A DNA stretch of 64,000 bases. Source: Nitrosomonas ureae. GTDB lineage: Bacteria > Pseudomonadota > Gammaproteobacteria > Burkholderiales > Nitrosomonadaceae. The DNA lies in contig NZ_FNUX01000013.1 of the NCBI RefSeq assembly GCF_900108305.1, positions 1-64,000 of the forward strand. The letters run 5' to 3'. The notes under the pieces are model-generated. The model was not told where the DNA came from. It did not search any database and saw only the letters and a program-made list of their open reading frames with translations. A program made the position numbers and the translations under genes. Positions within the stretch are counted from its first letter, which is position 1. Every line of letters begins with the position of its first letter. Below are positions 43,401-53,019 of this stretch, one piece after another.

Positions 43401-46107
43401 TCAACGTCAGCAAAGCAAGTGCGATGGGGCGGCCGGCTAACTTGCTGGTCAAGCTCAAGTGTACCAGCCAGTCACGCTCCTGCGGTTTACGGATCAATTC
43501 GATGACGCTTCCCAGCAAGACAGGCAAGAGCACCACGCCAGCGATCAACAGGGTCCAAAACCATGCGGGACCAGGACCGAACAGCCATCCTCCTGCCAAT
43601 AATGCCAGTAGCGATGGCGATACGAGGCTGCGTCGAAGATTGTCAAATATTTTCCATACTAACAATGCGGTAAGCGGGTTTGGTTGCCGTTCTGCTTTCG
43701 ATTTATTAGGAGCAGAAGGTCCGGGAACATGCGGAAGCAACCAACCTGCAAGCTGCCAATCGCCTCGTATCCAACGGTGTCGCCGACTAGCCTCTATGGC
43801 ATAACTGGCCGGATGCTCTTCAATGAGATCGACATCAGTCACCAGTGCGCAACGCGCATAGCCGCTTTCCAGCAAATCATGACTGAGAATAAGATTCTCG
43901 GGAAAACGTCCATCAATGGCCTGCCGAAAGGCATCTACATCGTAAATACCTTTACCGATGAATGATCCTTCGCCAAAAATATCCTGGTAGACATCGGATA
44001 TTTCACGCGAATAAGGATCAATGCCCGACTCGCCCGCGAATAATTTTGTAAAATACGACTGGTTTGCGCTGGTCAGGCTAATCGAAACACGCGGCTGCAG
44101 GATCGCGTAGCCTTCGACGATACGCCCTTGGTCAGCATCGTATACCGGGCGATTGAGCGGATGGGCCATGCTGCCGATCAAGGAACGTGCTGCATCGCGG
44201 GGAAGCTGCGTATCGGTATCCAAAGTGATGACATACTGGATTGATGCGAGAATGGAGGTCTCTCCGACAATATCCGAGAATGTGCTTCTTTCGCCGCCGC
44301 GCAGCAACGCATTGAATTGTTCCAATTTGCCGCGCTTGCGTTCATACCCCATCCACACTTGTTCGTGTGGATTCCATACCCGTGGTCGATGAAATAAATA
44401 GAAAATGCACGGGCGGTCATCTTGGTAAGTGGCATTGAGTGCCTGTACGGCAGTACGGGCATAAGCCAGTAACGCGTCATCCTCCGGCTGCGTGCGTTGC
44501 GCAGCATCACGGAAATCCGTCAGCAGAGCAAAGAACAGATTGGAATCACGATTACCGAGGTAGCGGATCTCCAGTGCCTCGAGCAGATCATCAACGTCCT
44601 GCGGTGTGCTCAGCAAGGTGGGAACGACCACCATAGTGCGGTGAACCGCGGGGATACCGTTGGAAAAATCCAACCGTGGCAACGGGCGTGGGGGCAAAAC
44701 AAGCATCACGAACAAATTTACTAGTGGAACTGCCAGTGCCGAAGCGCCAATGGTGCCAGTAAGCGCAAAAAACCAATAGCGCCAGTCTCGTGGCCCAAGA
44801 TCGTCGAATGCAAAAAGTGCGACCGATGCTGCCAAAATGGTCAGCAACAAGATCGGACCAAGATACAGAAGCAAGTTAAGAGGCTGGCTCGCACGACTGA
44901 TGCGTAACTTCCACGGCAATTGGAAATCGACTTTGCGTTCCAATACTGGCCGACCGCGATCAATCAGATAATATCCAACATGCGCTGCACGGTTCTGGAT
45001 ACCCCCTTGCTCTGCAGCATCCTGCGCCAATGCAATGACTTCACGTGCCACCGCCAATTCACTGCGCGAACTGCTTCTCGCCACATCCTCAATGACATGC
45101 CGATAGCGGTCGCGAGTGGCGAAATCCTGGAAAATATGCATCCCCGCAGGATCTTCACGTAATGTTTCCTCGACAACGCTGAGCGATTCGACATAATTTC
45201 TCCAATTCATGGTACCAATAAAACGCAGACTACCAATACTGTTGGCAATGGAAATCTGATTGGCTGCTGCCGTTCGACCAGCCACTTCTGACAATTGAGT
45301 TGCCGTTATCCCTTGTTCTAACAATTTTTGCTCGACCCAGGTTTGAACAAATGCCATTGCTGGCCCTTGAGCCTGGAGTCGAGCATAAAACTCCTCCACA
45401 AACGGTGCGGTCAGAGGCACGTCGGCATTTGCAAACTCAGCCAGCAACTGAATCAGTTGTTTTGGCTCCTTTTCTGCGGTCGCGAGCATACGATCCGCCC
45501 AACTGATAGCTGCATTGAGCTCTTCGCGTCGACGGGCAATACGTAGCGCAACCCGGCGAATATTTTCTAATAGCGCCAATTGCAACATGATCGGAAATGC
45601 CCATAACTCACCTAGCTTGAGCGGTTCAACAGTCTGGTAGGCAGCGACAAACTGAGTAGCGTTTTCCTTATCGATACGGCCATCCATGTGGGAGATGAGT
45701 TGCAATGCTAGGTCATAGATGCGCGGGAAACCAGCTGACGAGCTATTCGCCAACCGCGGCAACTGACGGCTGTACCCGCGTGGTAAATGTCGACGCGCTT
45801 GATTGATCTGCTGCTCGATCAGATAAAAATTATCCAGCAACCAAGCCTCTGCGGAAATGATTCGTTGTCCCGGTGCAATTGCCACAGTTACAATGTCATA
45901 CGCCGCAGAAATAACCCGCTCATTGTCCGCTAATCGTGGTAATAACCGGTCGGGTCCAGGGTTGGGATTGATCTTGTATCGTCCGGCCAACATGATCCCA
46001 TGACGCTTTAATTGCTCAATGCTGAACAACTCGGAGCATAGTAATTCCGTATCATGGGCGTCACGAAGTATATTTCGTGTACGGGCTGAAAATCCGAACT
46101 CTTTCAT
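37453..46107 (-). CDS. ndvB: Cyclic beta-1,2-glucan synthase
   Basis: A giant multi-domain membrane enzyme of about 2884 residues. The N-terminal part contains a GT84 glycosyltransferase among membrane segments (VITLDTDTQLPRDAAR, SRRHRWIRGDWQLAGWLLPH). A central glycoamylase-like domain (LISWSGSMFEYLMPCLIMP, AHHQGMSLLAFEQL) follows. The C-terminal part is GH94 phosphorylase-like, with GGAYGFRDQLQDTMALIH and the catalytic Asp in GCGDWNDGMNLVG. It makes the periplasmic cyclic beta-1,2-glucans known from Rhizobium and Brucella, which act in osmoadaptation and surface interactions. ATG 46107 with AGGAG upstream is preferred; a TTG at 46179 is also in frame. No ndvA exporter is adjacent. Confidence 0.92.
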   Translation of the reverse strand: MKEFGFSARTRNILRDAHDTELLCSELFSIEQLKRHGIMLAGRYKINPNPGPDRLLPRLADNERVISAAYDIVTVAIAPGQRIISAEAWLLDNFYLIEQQINQARRHLPRGYSRQLPRLANSSSAGFPRIYDLALQLISHMDGRIDKENATQFVAAYQTVEPLKLGELWAFPIMLQLALLENIRRVALRIARRREELNAAISWADRMLATAEKEPKQLIQLLAEFANADVPLTAPFVEEFYARLQAQGPAMAFVQTWVEQKLLEQGITATQLSEVAGRTAAANQISIANSIGSLRFIGTMNWRNYVESLSVVEETLREDPAGMHIFQDFATRDRYRHVIEDVARSSSRSELAVAREVIALAQDAAEQGGIQNRAAHVGYYLIDRGRPVLERKVDFQLPWKLRISRASQPLNLLLYLGPILLLTILAASVALFAFDDLGPRDWRYWFFALTGTIGASALAVPLVNLFVMLVLPPRPLPRLDFSNGIPAVHRTMVVVPTLLSTPQDVDDLLEALEIRYLGNRDSNLFFALLTDFRDAAQRTQPEDDALLAYARTAVQALNATYQDDRPCIFYLFHRPRVWNPHEQVWMGYERKRGKLEQFNALLRGGERSTFSDIVGETSILASIQYVITLDTDTQLPRDAARSLIGSMAHPLNRPVYDADQGRIVEGYAILQPRVSISLTSANQSYFTKLFAGESGIDPYSREISDVYQDIFGEGSFIGKGIYDVDAFRQAIDGRFPENLILSHDLLESGYARCALVTDVDLIEEHPASYAIEASRRHRWIRGDWQLAGWLLPHVPGPSAPNKSKAERQPNPLTALLVWKIFDNLRRSLVSPSLLALLAGGWLFGPGPAWFWTLLIAGVVLLPVLLGSVIELIRKPQERDWLVHLSLTSKLAGRPIALALLTLILLPYDTLISLSAIVRSGLRMLFTRRSLMLWHLPSYTRRNACHTLADFVKEMWISPVSAVVLGLLLWSNQATEMFFYAPILLAWLLSPVVGWWISKPLISPVPQLTLDQRVFLRTAARRTWRYFAQFVGPQENWLPPDNFQEYPAQVIATRTSPTNIGMALLADLAAYDFGYISAGEFLRRIQNTLETMEKLERYLGHFYNWYDTRTLKPLHPRYISSVDSGNLAGSLLTLLAGLAELKDQPILSANTVQGLQDTLRVLAEHVPALPASDLAQKIKVLEEKLNRLALNESVQNLTIIDNLLNEMQRIGEEMMACLPTDIDIDGELYCWAQAFIKQIRDFQEDLRYLVLELQHFKNIPTLAELAKGTTGTETIMPARASKGALERIKMINALADRCRQLAIMDFEFLYDAARDLLAIGYDVSERRRDQSCYDLLASEARLASFLLIAQGQIPQKHWFALGRLLTSHGGEISLISWSGSMFEYLMPCLIMPNYENTLLEQTCKAAVLRQIEYGRQREVPWGISESCYNATDIQQIYQYRAFGVPGLGFKRGLGDDLVIAPYASALALMVMPHEACRNLQTLAANGLLGAYGFYEAVDYTPSRVPRGKSSAIVRTFMAHHQGMSLLAFEQLLLNHPMQRRFMSDPLIQTTKLLLQERIPKKGATLHPHAAEVNAAARPATAESDTIMRVFTDSNTPIPEVHLLSNGQYHVMATNAGGGYSRWRDLAVTRWREDATSDGWGTFIYLHDRDSGHYWSTAYQPTLRKADHYEAIFVQARAEYRRRDQSIETHTEISVSPEDNVEIRRVTLTNQSLRIRHIEVTSYAEVVLAPLNSDLAHRAFSNLFVQTEIVRDRQAILCTRRRRTPEEQIPWMFHLMAAPGAIIDEPSFETDRARFIGRGRTPANPVVLDAADHVPALSNTDGSVLDPIVAIRRTITLLPDESATVHIISGVASTREAALGLLENYCDRHFVERAFEMAWFQSQEVLRHLNITEADAQIYGRLASSVIYSNALRRTAPSIIARNQLGQSGLWRFAISGDLPIVLIRIGNLNRIDLVKQALQAHAYWRMKGLSADLVIMNEDFSGYRAVLHDQIIGLINAGADAQIIDKPGGVFVRRTEELSEDERVLLQTVARIVFSDTAETLIEPLERRISSERISDRLEPRLLPIFEEISPLAARERIFYNGLGGFTPDGREYVITLEPGKSTPAPWVNVIASPYIGTVVSECGSAYTWVENAHEFRLTTWHNDPLSDSSGEMFYIRDDDTGIFWSPTPLPASGQSGYVCRHGFGYSVFEHYQTDISSELYTYVAMDAPVKFAIIKLHNHSNRTRRLSLTGYWELVLGEWRHANLMHIVTETDPHSGALFARNAYGREYAKRVVFAKVSERERSVTGNRTEFIGRNGSLTSPASMRRKRLSGKTGAGFDPCAAIQTQIELAEGQEREIVFIFGAAHNTDEAQHFIQQYGGLSGARQALEAVWGYWNHALGAVHVETPDPALDVLTNGWLIYQTLSCRLWGRSGYYQSGGAYGFRDQLQDTMALIHATPWLAREQLIRCAERQFLQGDVQHWWHPPNGQGVRTHFSDDYLWLPYATCRYVLATGDTGVLDESVYFLEGRELYPEEEAYYDQPQRSAESASLYEHCVRAIKYGLRFGEHQLPLMGCGDWNDGMNLVGRDGKGESVWLAWFLYSNLQLFADLARGRGDEAFADSCTEHAKQLQEHIEANAWDGDWYRRAYFDDGTPLGSSSNDECQIDSISQSWAVISGGGDPVRARQAMVAVDNRLIRRDTQLIQLFDPPFDKSELEPGYIKGYVPGIRENGGQYTHAAIWSAMAFAMLGDRERTWELFSMLNPVNHGRTLAEIERYKVEPYVMCADIYGVAPHVGRGGWTWYTGAAGWMYRLSVETLLGLQLEVNHLRITPCTPVHWQSYIIHYRFHETFYHITVRCNDERPSPEIHVTVDGILVNSLDKDETGRPQCVISLVNDHQEHHLEVNIR

Positions 46108-46582
46108 ATTGATAACATTCTCCTGGTTCGAATTTATGGTAATCAAGGTCACACCGGTTTTATAACCTTTGATTGCCAAAAATTAATGCATGCTTGTTGG
46201 GTCAAACAGAACCGGATACTTCATTCGCTCGTTTTTAAAATTCTACCGGTGTTATATCATCATATGGTTGCATGAATACACTGAGTGTTATAGCAACCAA
46301 TATAAGTATGAATATCAGCAATAGCAGATTTGAGTTGTGCTGTCAAAAATGAAGCATTGGTTTAAGTGCCGTGTAGATTTGAATAATATCGCTGCGAAAA
46401 TTGTGCTGGCGATAGATAGCCCAATCTTTTCTGTTACGCTGCCGGTTATAGAAGATTTCTATATATTCGGTAATCCGTTAAAGGCCTGCCGTCATTTTTA
46501 ACAGCACACCACCATCGGAGGTTTAATGATGTGCACAAAGGAAGATTCCCATTCTTCTCGCTATTTATCGTGAAAAATCACT
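46108..46582. other. Intergenic region between ndvB and the DCC protein gene
   Basis: About 475 bases of divergent intergenic DNA without a credible frame. It must carry the ndvB and DCC gene promoters, but I cannot place them with confidence. Confidence 0.5.
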
Positions 46583-46954
46583 ATGACAAGTCAACCAAAA
46601 ATAAAAGTGTATTACAACTCAGCCTGTCCGGTATGCAAAGCTGGAATTGAAGCTCAGATGGGCAAAGAAAGTTGTTGTGAAATGCAATGGAATGACATTC
46701 ACACGCATCGCGCGCTTGTTTCCGAAGTCAGCTCGGATATTGAGTTTGTTCGTGAGCGCCTGCATGTTATTGATGAATCAGGCAATCTTCATATCGGTTT
46801 CGATGCCTTTCTGGCAATCTGGCGAACATCTGCGCATGAGCGCTGGAAGGCGAGCGTGTTTGGAATGCCGATTGTCAGGCAGGTATGCAGCTTAGGCTAT
46901 AATTTATTCGCAGCTGCACTTTATCGCTGGAATAAAGTAAAAAAACATTGGTAG
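46583..46954 (+). CDS. DCC-family thiol-disulfide oxidoreductase-like protein (DUF393)
   Basis: A 123-residue thioredoxin-like protein. The N-terminal KVYYNSACPVCKAGIEA carries the redox CxxC, and VIDESGNLHIGFDAFLAIWRT is the second DUF393 signature. Function in the family is poorly defined; some members are linked to redox or membrane proteins. The C-terminal half may form a short hydrophobic helix (SLGYNLFAAALYRW). Confidence 0.85.
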   Translation: MTSQPKIKVYYNSACPVCKAGIEAQMGKESCCEMQWNDIHTHRALVSEVSSDIEFVRERLHVIDESGNLHIGFDAFLAIWRTSAHERWKASVFGMPIVRQVCSLGYNLFAAALYRWNKVKKHW

Positions 46955-46977
46955 CTTATAGTGCCTTATTGGATCTG

Positions 46978-47016
46978 AGCCTGGTGACCAGGCTTAAATT
47001 GATATTCAAATATCAA
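46978..47016. terminator. Paired hairpins between convergent genes
   Basis: Two perfect hairpins sit back to back: AGCCTGG-TGA-CCAGGCT (46978-46994) and TTGATATT-CA-AATATCAA (46999-47016). They lie between the DCC gene and the gatB stop, which converge. There is no long T-run, so the terminator role is inferred from position. Confidence 0.5.
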
Positions 47017-47019
47017 CCG

Positions 47020-48459
47020 CTATCCCTCCAGTTTCTTTTTCAGAATAACATTCACCTGTGCCGGATTGGCTTTCCCATGCGTTGCTTTCATGATCTGACC
47101 GACCAGTGAGTTGAAGGCTTTTTCTTTGCCGTTGCGATAGTCTGTGACTTGCTGCGCATTAGCAGCCAGCACTTGATCGACCAGTTTCTCAATGGCGCTA
47201 TCGTCGGAAATCTGTTTCAGCCCCTTAGCGGCAATAATGGCATCGACATTCTTCTCCAGCTCACCATTCCACATGCTTTCAAATACCGTCTTAGCAGCCT
47301 TACCGGAAATGGTGCCATCACTGATGCGCTTCAGCAGCGTAGCAAGTTGGGAAGGGGTAATTGGGCATGCGCTGATTTCAAGCCCTTCTTTGTTCAATTG
47401 TCCGCTGATCTCGCCCATGATCCAGTTGGCACACAATTTTTCCTGCGCAGGCAATTGCCTGATAGTTGACTCGAAATAATCCGCGGTTTCACGCGAACTG
47501 GTTAAGACGGAGGCATCATAAGCAGATAGCGCAAACTCGGACATATAACGATCCCGTCGCACTTGTGGCAATTCCGGTAAGGCTGATCGCACCTGATCAA
47601 TCCAGCTTGCAGGAATTTCGAGCGGCAATAAATCTGGATCGGGAAAATACCGGTAATCGTTGGCATCTTCCTTGGTGCGCATGGTTCGCGTTTCATCTTT
47701 GCTGGCATCGTACAGACGGGTTTCCTGCCGAATGGCGCCGCCGTCTTCCAGGATTTCAATTTGCCTTCTGGCTTCATAATCGATCGCTTTCTCAAGAAAA
47801 CGAAATGAATTCAGATTCTTGATTTCACAACGCGTGCCAAGTTTTTCCGTACCGCGTGGACGTACCGAAACATTGGCATCGCAACGGAAAGAACCTTCCT
47901 GCATATTTCCATCGCAAATGCCGATCCAACGCACCAGAGCATGAAGTGTTTTCGCGTAGGCTACGGCTTCCGCACTGCTGCGCATATCCGGCTCAGAAAC
48001 AATTTCCAGCAACGGTGTGCCGGCCCGATTCAGATCAATCCCGCTCATGCCATGAAAGTCCTCATGCAGCGACTTTCCGGCATCCTCCTCCAGATGCGCG
48101 CGAGTCAGGCGAATGTTTTTGTCTGCGCCATCCATCTGAATCTGAATGCTGCCACCTTGCACCACCGGTAATTCGTATTGACTGATTTGATAACCTTTCG
48201 GTAAATCAGGATAAAAATAATTTTTGCGCGCGAAAATGGATGGCGAATTGATTTTGGCACCCACTGACAAGCCAAATCTGATTGCCCGCTCAACCGCGCC
48301 CTTGTTGAGTACCGGCAAAACACCGGGCAATGCCAAATCGATGACGCACGCCTGGGTATTCGGCGGCGCGCCATAAGCGGTGGATGCGCCCGAAAAGATT
48401 TTAGATTGCGTCGAAAGTTGAGCATGCACTTCCAGACCGATGACGATTTCCCACTGCAT
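47020..48459 (-). CDS. gatB: Asp-tRNA(Asn)/Glu-tRNA(Gln) amidotransferase subunit B
   Basis: GatB phosphorylates the misacylated Glu/Asp of the tRNA before amide transfer. Motifs include [35 protein letters not shown] and [21 protein letters not shown] sequence (here [12 protein letters not shown]). The C-terminal YqeY-like tail ends [11 protein letters not shown]. At 479 residues it is full length. It is the last gene of the gatC-gatA-gatB unit. Confidence 0.96.
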   Translation of the reverse strand: MQWEIVIGLEVHAQLSTQSKIFSGASTAYGAPPNTQACVIDLALPGVLPVLNKGAVERAIRFGLSVGAKINSPSIFARKNYFYPDLPKGYQISQYELPVVQGGSIQIQMDGADKNIRLTRAHLEEDAGKSLHEDFHGMSGIDLNRAGTPLLEIVSEPDMRSSAEAVAYAKTLHALVRWIGICDGNMQEGSFRCDANVSVRPRGTEKLGTRCEIKNLNSFRFLEKAIDYEARRQIEILEDGGAIRQETRLYDASKDETRTMRTKEDANDYRYFPDPDLLPLEIPASWIDQVRSALPELPQVRRDRYMSEFALSAYDASVLTSSRETADYFESTIRQLPAQEKLCANWIMGEISGQLNKEGLEISACPITPSQLATLLKRISDGTISGKAAKTVFESMWNGELEKNVDAIIAAKGLKQISDDSAIEKLVDQVLAANAQQVTDYRNGKEKAFNSLVGQIMKATHGKANPAQVNVILKKKLEG

Positions 48460-48504
48460 GATGATTTCCGGCTAGATGACTGATTCCATGAATGAACGAT
48501 AGCT

Positions 48505-49953
48505 TTAAACAGGCGACTTCAAATGCCAGTCTGTCACCAATTGATATTGATGTGCAATATTAAGCATTTGCGCTTCCTTAAAATAATTACCCATGATGTG
48601 TAAGCCGATGGGCCGGTTTTTGTCACCAAAACCGATCGGGATCGACATCGCCGGCATTCCGGTCAGGTTTGCCGCACTGGTATAGATATCCGATAAATAC
48701 ATTTGGATCGGATCGCCGCTTTTTTCTCCCAGATTAAATGCGACGGTAGGAGCGGTAGGCCCCATAATGATATCGCATTGTTTGTAGGCTGCAATAAAAT
48801 CCTGTGCGATCAGGCGGCGCAATTTCTGTGCCTTGATATAGTAGGCATCGTAATAGCCATGCGACAGCACATAGGTACCGATGAGAATTCGTCGCTTCAC
48901 TTCCGCGCCAAAACCTTGTGCACGCGTTTTGCGGTACATGTCCGCCAGATCGCTGTACGATGAGGCACGGTAACCGTAGCGTACCCCATCGAAACGGGAT
49001 AAATTGCTCGATGCTTCTGCAGGCGCCAATACATAATAAACCGGAATCGACAATGGTGCATTGGGTAATGAAACTTCGACAGTCTGCGCACCCAATTTAC
49101 GATACTCAATTAATGTTTTTTCGATCGCGTTTGCGACATCCTGGCTCATACCCTCGGCAAAATATTCCTTCGGCAGGCCAATGCGCAAACCGGCCAAAGG
49201 TTTCTGCAAATCCTGTGAGTAATTCTCTGCATCGCGCTGCAGGCTGGTGGAATCACGCGGATCGAACCCGGTCATGACATTCAGCAATAACGCCAGATCT
49301 TCGGCTGATTTAGCCATCGGCCCACCCTGATCCAAACTAGAGGCAAAGGCAATCATGCCATAGCGCGATACCAGTCCGTAGGTCGGTTTAATTCCGGAGA
49401 TACCGCATAATGCGGCAGGCTGACGGATCGAACCACCCGTATCGGTACCGGTTGCCGCGGGTGCTAACCGGGCCGCAACGGCGCACGCCGCGCCGCCTGA
49501 GCTGCCGCCGGGCACCGCCGCAATATCCCAGGGGTTTTTTACCATGCCATAATAGGATGTTTCATTGCTTGATCCCATGGCGAACTCATCCATGTTGGTT
49601 TTACCGATATTGATCGCGCCAGCCTGATTGAAACGTTCAATGACGCCGGCATCATACGGTGAAATAAAATTTGACAGCATTCTTGAGCCGCATGTAGTCA
49701 GCCAGCCTTTGGCGCAAAAAATATCTTTCTGCGCAATTGGAATTCCGGTTAATGGACCGGCCTGCCCCGCGGCAATCATTTTGTCTGCCGCCTTTGCCTG
49801 CGCAAGGCTCATTTCTTCGTTGACCGTAATAAAAGCGTTGTATTCAGGATTGAGTTGTTTAATGCGCTGCAAGAATTGGGTGGTTAGTTCAGTGCTGGAA
49901 AATTTTTTTTCGGCAAGCTGGGTTGAGAGTTGTTTAAGACTGGCATTAAACAT
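48505..49953 (-). CDS. gatA: Asp-tRNA(Asn)/Glu-tRNA(Gln) amidotransferase subunit A
   Basis: Amidase-signature enzyme that releases ammonia from glutamine. The Ser-cisSer-Lys triad is visible in [11 protein letters not shown] (Lys), [12 protein letters not shown] (cis-Ser) and PGGSSGGAA (nucleophile region). The length of 482 residues is normal. It lies between gatC and gatB; together they make Gln-tRNA(Gln) and/or Asn-tRNA(Asn) by the indirect route. Confidence 0.96.
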   Translation of the reverse strand: MFNASLKQLSTQLAEKKFSSTELTTQFLQRIKQLNPEYNAFITVNEEMSLAQAKAADKMIAAGQAGPLTGIPIAQKDIFCAKGWLTTCGSRMLSNFISPYDAGVIERFNQAGAINIGKTNMDEFAMGSSNETSYYGMVKNPWDIAAVPGGSSGGAACAVAARLAPAATGTDTGGSIRQPAALCGISGIKPTYGLVSRYGMIAFASSLDQGGPMAKSAEDLALLLNVMTGFDPRDSTSLQRDAENYSQDLQKPLAGLRIGLPKEYFAEGMSQDVANAIEKTLIEYRKLGAQTVEVSLPNAPLSIPVYYVLAPAEASSNLSRFDGVRYGYRASSYSDLADMYRKTRAQGFGAEVKRRILIGTYVLSHGYYDAYYIKAQKLRRLIAQDFIAAYKQCDIIMGPTAPTVAFNLGEKSGDPIQMYLSDIYTSAANLTGMPAMSIPIGFGDKNRPIGLHIMGNYFKEAQMLNIAHQYQLVTDWHLKSPV

Positions 49954-50044
49954 GGATTTACTGATTAAGGAAAAATAAATTGTTGCGTATAATGGCTGTT
50001 CTTATGGTTCTATGAAATTCTCTGAACTCATCCCCACTACGTGC

Positions 50045-50332
50045 CTATTCAATGACTTGTGGAACCAGATAGAGATCGGCTTCGACTTGTGGTGCGATCG
50101 ATTGATATAATTCGTGCTGATCAGTTTCAGTGACCTCATCGTCGCGGAGGCGTTGCAGGACATTTTGCGCATGAGACATGGGTTCAACTGTTGAAGTATC
50201 CACTGCTTGCATGGTTTCTATCAGATCAAAAATACCGGATAACTGACCCAAAGCCTCTTTAGCCTCGTTATCGCTAATCTCGATATAGGCAAGATCAGCA
50301 ATCCGTTTTACATCACTAACAGATAAAGTCAT
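50045..50332 (-). CDS. gatC: Asp-tRNA(Asn)/Glu-tRNA(Gln) amidotransferase subunit C
   Basis: Small stabilising subunit of GatCAB, 95 residues. The N-terminal [18 protein letters not shown] and the central [25 protein letters not shown] are typical. It is the first gene of the unit, divergent from mreB, as in many betaproteobacteria. Confidence 0.94.
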   Translation of the reverse strand: MTLSVSDVKRIADLAYIEISDNEAKEALGQLSGIFDLIETMQAVDTSTVEPMSHAQNVLQRLRDDEVTETDQHELYQSIAPQVEADLYLVPQVIE

Positions 50333-50438
50333 TTTAAATAGGTAACCTTATATTCAAAGAAGTATTAGGGTATCATGCCGCAGTTTAACTGGCGTATTAT
50401 TTTTTGATGGTTTTATTTATTATTCGCTCTCAGCATAA

Positions 50439-51521
<1,083 letters not shown>

Positions 51522-51596
51522 TTCGTGCCTAGTTATTATTTACTTTTATTTTCTTTCTAGTACAAAATTAAGTCTTTCTCTTGAAGACGGAACGTA

Positions 51597-52487
51597 ATGG
51601 AAACAGCACCACAGTTTTTCAGGCATGGTCCGGGCCCGCTTGCACGATTGTTTATATTTGCGATGCTATCCTGCTTGCTGATTGCAGAAGATACGCATTT
51701 CAAATATTTTCCTCAGCTGCGCCAAGCCATTGGCGTGATTATATTTCCGTTACAAAGAATGGCTTATGCTCCTGCGGATATCTATGATCAAGTTGAAAAA
51801 ATTATTACCAGTTTCAATTTGCTCGAAGAGAATATCAAATTGAGACAGCTTTATCTGGAGCGTCGTGAACAGTTGCTGAGACTGGCCGCGCTGGAAGCTG
51901 AAAATACGCACTTACGCCGATTGTTAGGTGCAATACAGGAAATCGAAACCACTACCAAAACAAAAGTGGTATTAGCTGAAATTCAGTATACTCCGCGTGA
52001 TCCGTTTAATCATAAAATCACCCTGAATAAGGGTAGTTATCACGATATTGAGTTGGGTCAGGCGGTGATTGATGATAAGGGTATCATCGGACAAATTACC
52101 CGGTTATATCCCTTGTCGTCTGAAGTAACGCTCCTGACAGATAAAGATCACGCGGTTCCGATCCAGGTTGTGCGCAATGGTCTGCGATCTGTCATATCCG
52201 GAACTGGCAAAAACAATGAACTGGAATTGCGTTATTTATCGGTAAATACGGATATTCAGCAAGATGATTTATTAGTTACCTCAGGAATTGGAGGAGTGTA
52301 TCCTCCGGGGATTCCTGTTGCAACCGTGCTCAAGATCGAGCAGGACCCCATGGGTGATTTTGCGCTTGTTACCAGTACGCCGATCGCTGGTGTGGATCGG
52401 AATCGGCAAGTTTTAGTTCTGTCTTTGGCGCAAACAGAATCTAATGATTCCCAAGAGATGTCAACAATTGGATCCGGAACGAATTAA
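51597..52487 (+). CDS. mreC: Rod shape-determining protein MreC
   Basis: Inner-membrane protein with one N-terminal transmembrane helix, a coiled coil (about residues 65-110, EENIKLRQLYLERREQLLRLAALEAENTHLRRLL) and periplasmic beta domains (VTSGIGGVYPPGIPV). It links MreB to PBP2 and RodA. At 296 residues it is a normal length. 75 bases downstream of mreB. Confidence 0.95.
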   Translation: METAPQFFRHGPGPLARLFIFAMLSCLLIAEDTHFKYFPQLRQAIGVIIFPLQRMAYAPADIYDQVEKIITSFNLLEENIKLRQLYLERREQLLRLAALEAENTHLRRLLGAIQEIETTTKTKVVLAEIQYTPRDPFNHKITLNKGSYHDIELGQAVIDDKGIIGQITRLYPLSSEVTLLTDKDHAVPIQVVRNGLRSVISGTGKNNELELRYLSVNTDIQQDDLLVTSGIGGVYPPGIPVATVLKIEQDPMGDFALVTSTPIAGVDRNRQVLVLSLAQTESNDSQEMSTIGSGTN

Positions 52488-52527
52488 AGAAAATAATTCA
52501 ATTAAAGAAAACTACTTGAGGCAGGAT

Positions 52528-53019
52528 ATGTATGTGCCTGCCAGTAATTGGTCTATTGCCATAAGTCTGATAATCGGGCTCATACTCAATTTTCTGCCAT
52601 TGCAAGGTGATCTTTTAATCTCGCGCCCTGATTTTGTAGCGCTGGCAATAACCTACTGGAATGTCAATCATCCGTACAAATTGAGCATGAGCGTGGCATT
52701 TGGCATGGGATTGATGGTAGATGTTGGCAATGCCGGAATACTGGGACAACATGCTTTGGCCTATTGCGTCATTTTTTATCTGACGCTAATTTTTGGCCGG
52801 CGTTTACGATTATTCAGTTTGCTAAAACAAGCACCCCAAATTGGCTTTTTCTTGCTCATAATGCAAATAGTCATCATTCTGATAGCATTATCGAACGGAT
52901 CAGCACTGCCTGGCTGGAGATATTTTCTTGCTACTGTCACAGGTGCCTTGCTATGGGTGCCGGCCTCCTTCCTGATAACCCTGCTATTAAGGCCAAAACC
53001 AGACTCTAATGCGTTATGA
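52528..53019 (+). CDS. mreD: Rod shape-determining protein MreD
   Basis: Small membrane protein with about five hydrophobic segments (IAISLIIGLILNFLPL, FGMGLMVDVGNAGILGQHALAY). ATG 52528 has GAGGCAGGAT before it and avoids overlap with mreC; an ATG at 52444 would add 28 polar residues inside mreC. Its last codons overlap mrdA by four bases (ATGA). Confidence 0.9.
   Translation: MYVPASNWSIAISLIIGLILNFLPLQGDLLISRPDFVALAITYWNVNHPYKLSMSVAFGMGLMVDVGNAGILGQHALAYCVIFYLTLIFGRRLRLFSLLKQAPQIGFFLLIMQIVIILIALSNGSALPGWRYFLATVTGALLWVPASFLITLLLRPKPDSNAL

Noticed and set aside
38100-45546. Many frames of 60-146 codons on both strands inside ndvB
   Set aside because: All are shadows of the 2.9-kilocodon glucan synthase gene, which has continuous family motifs.
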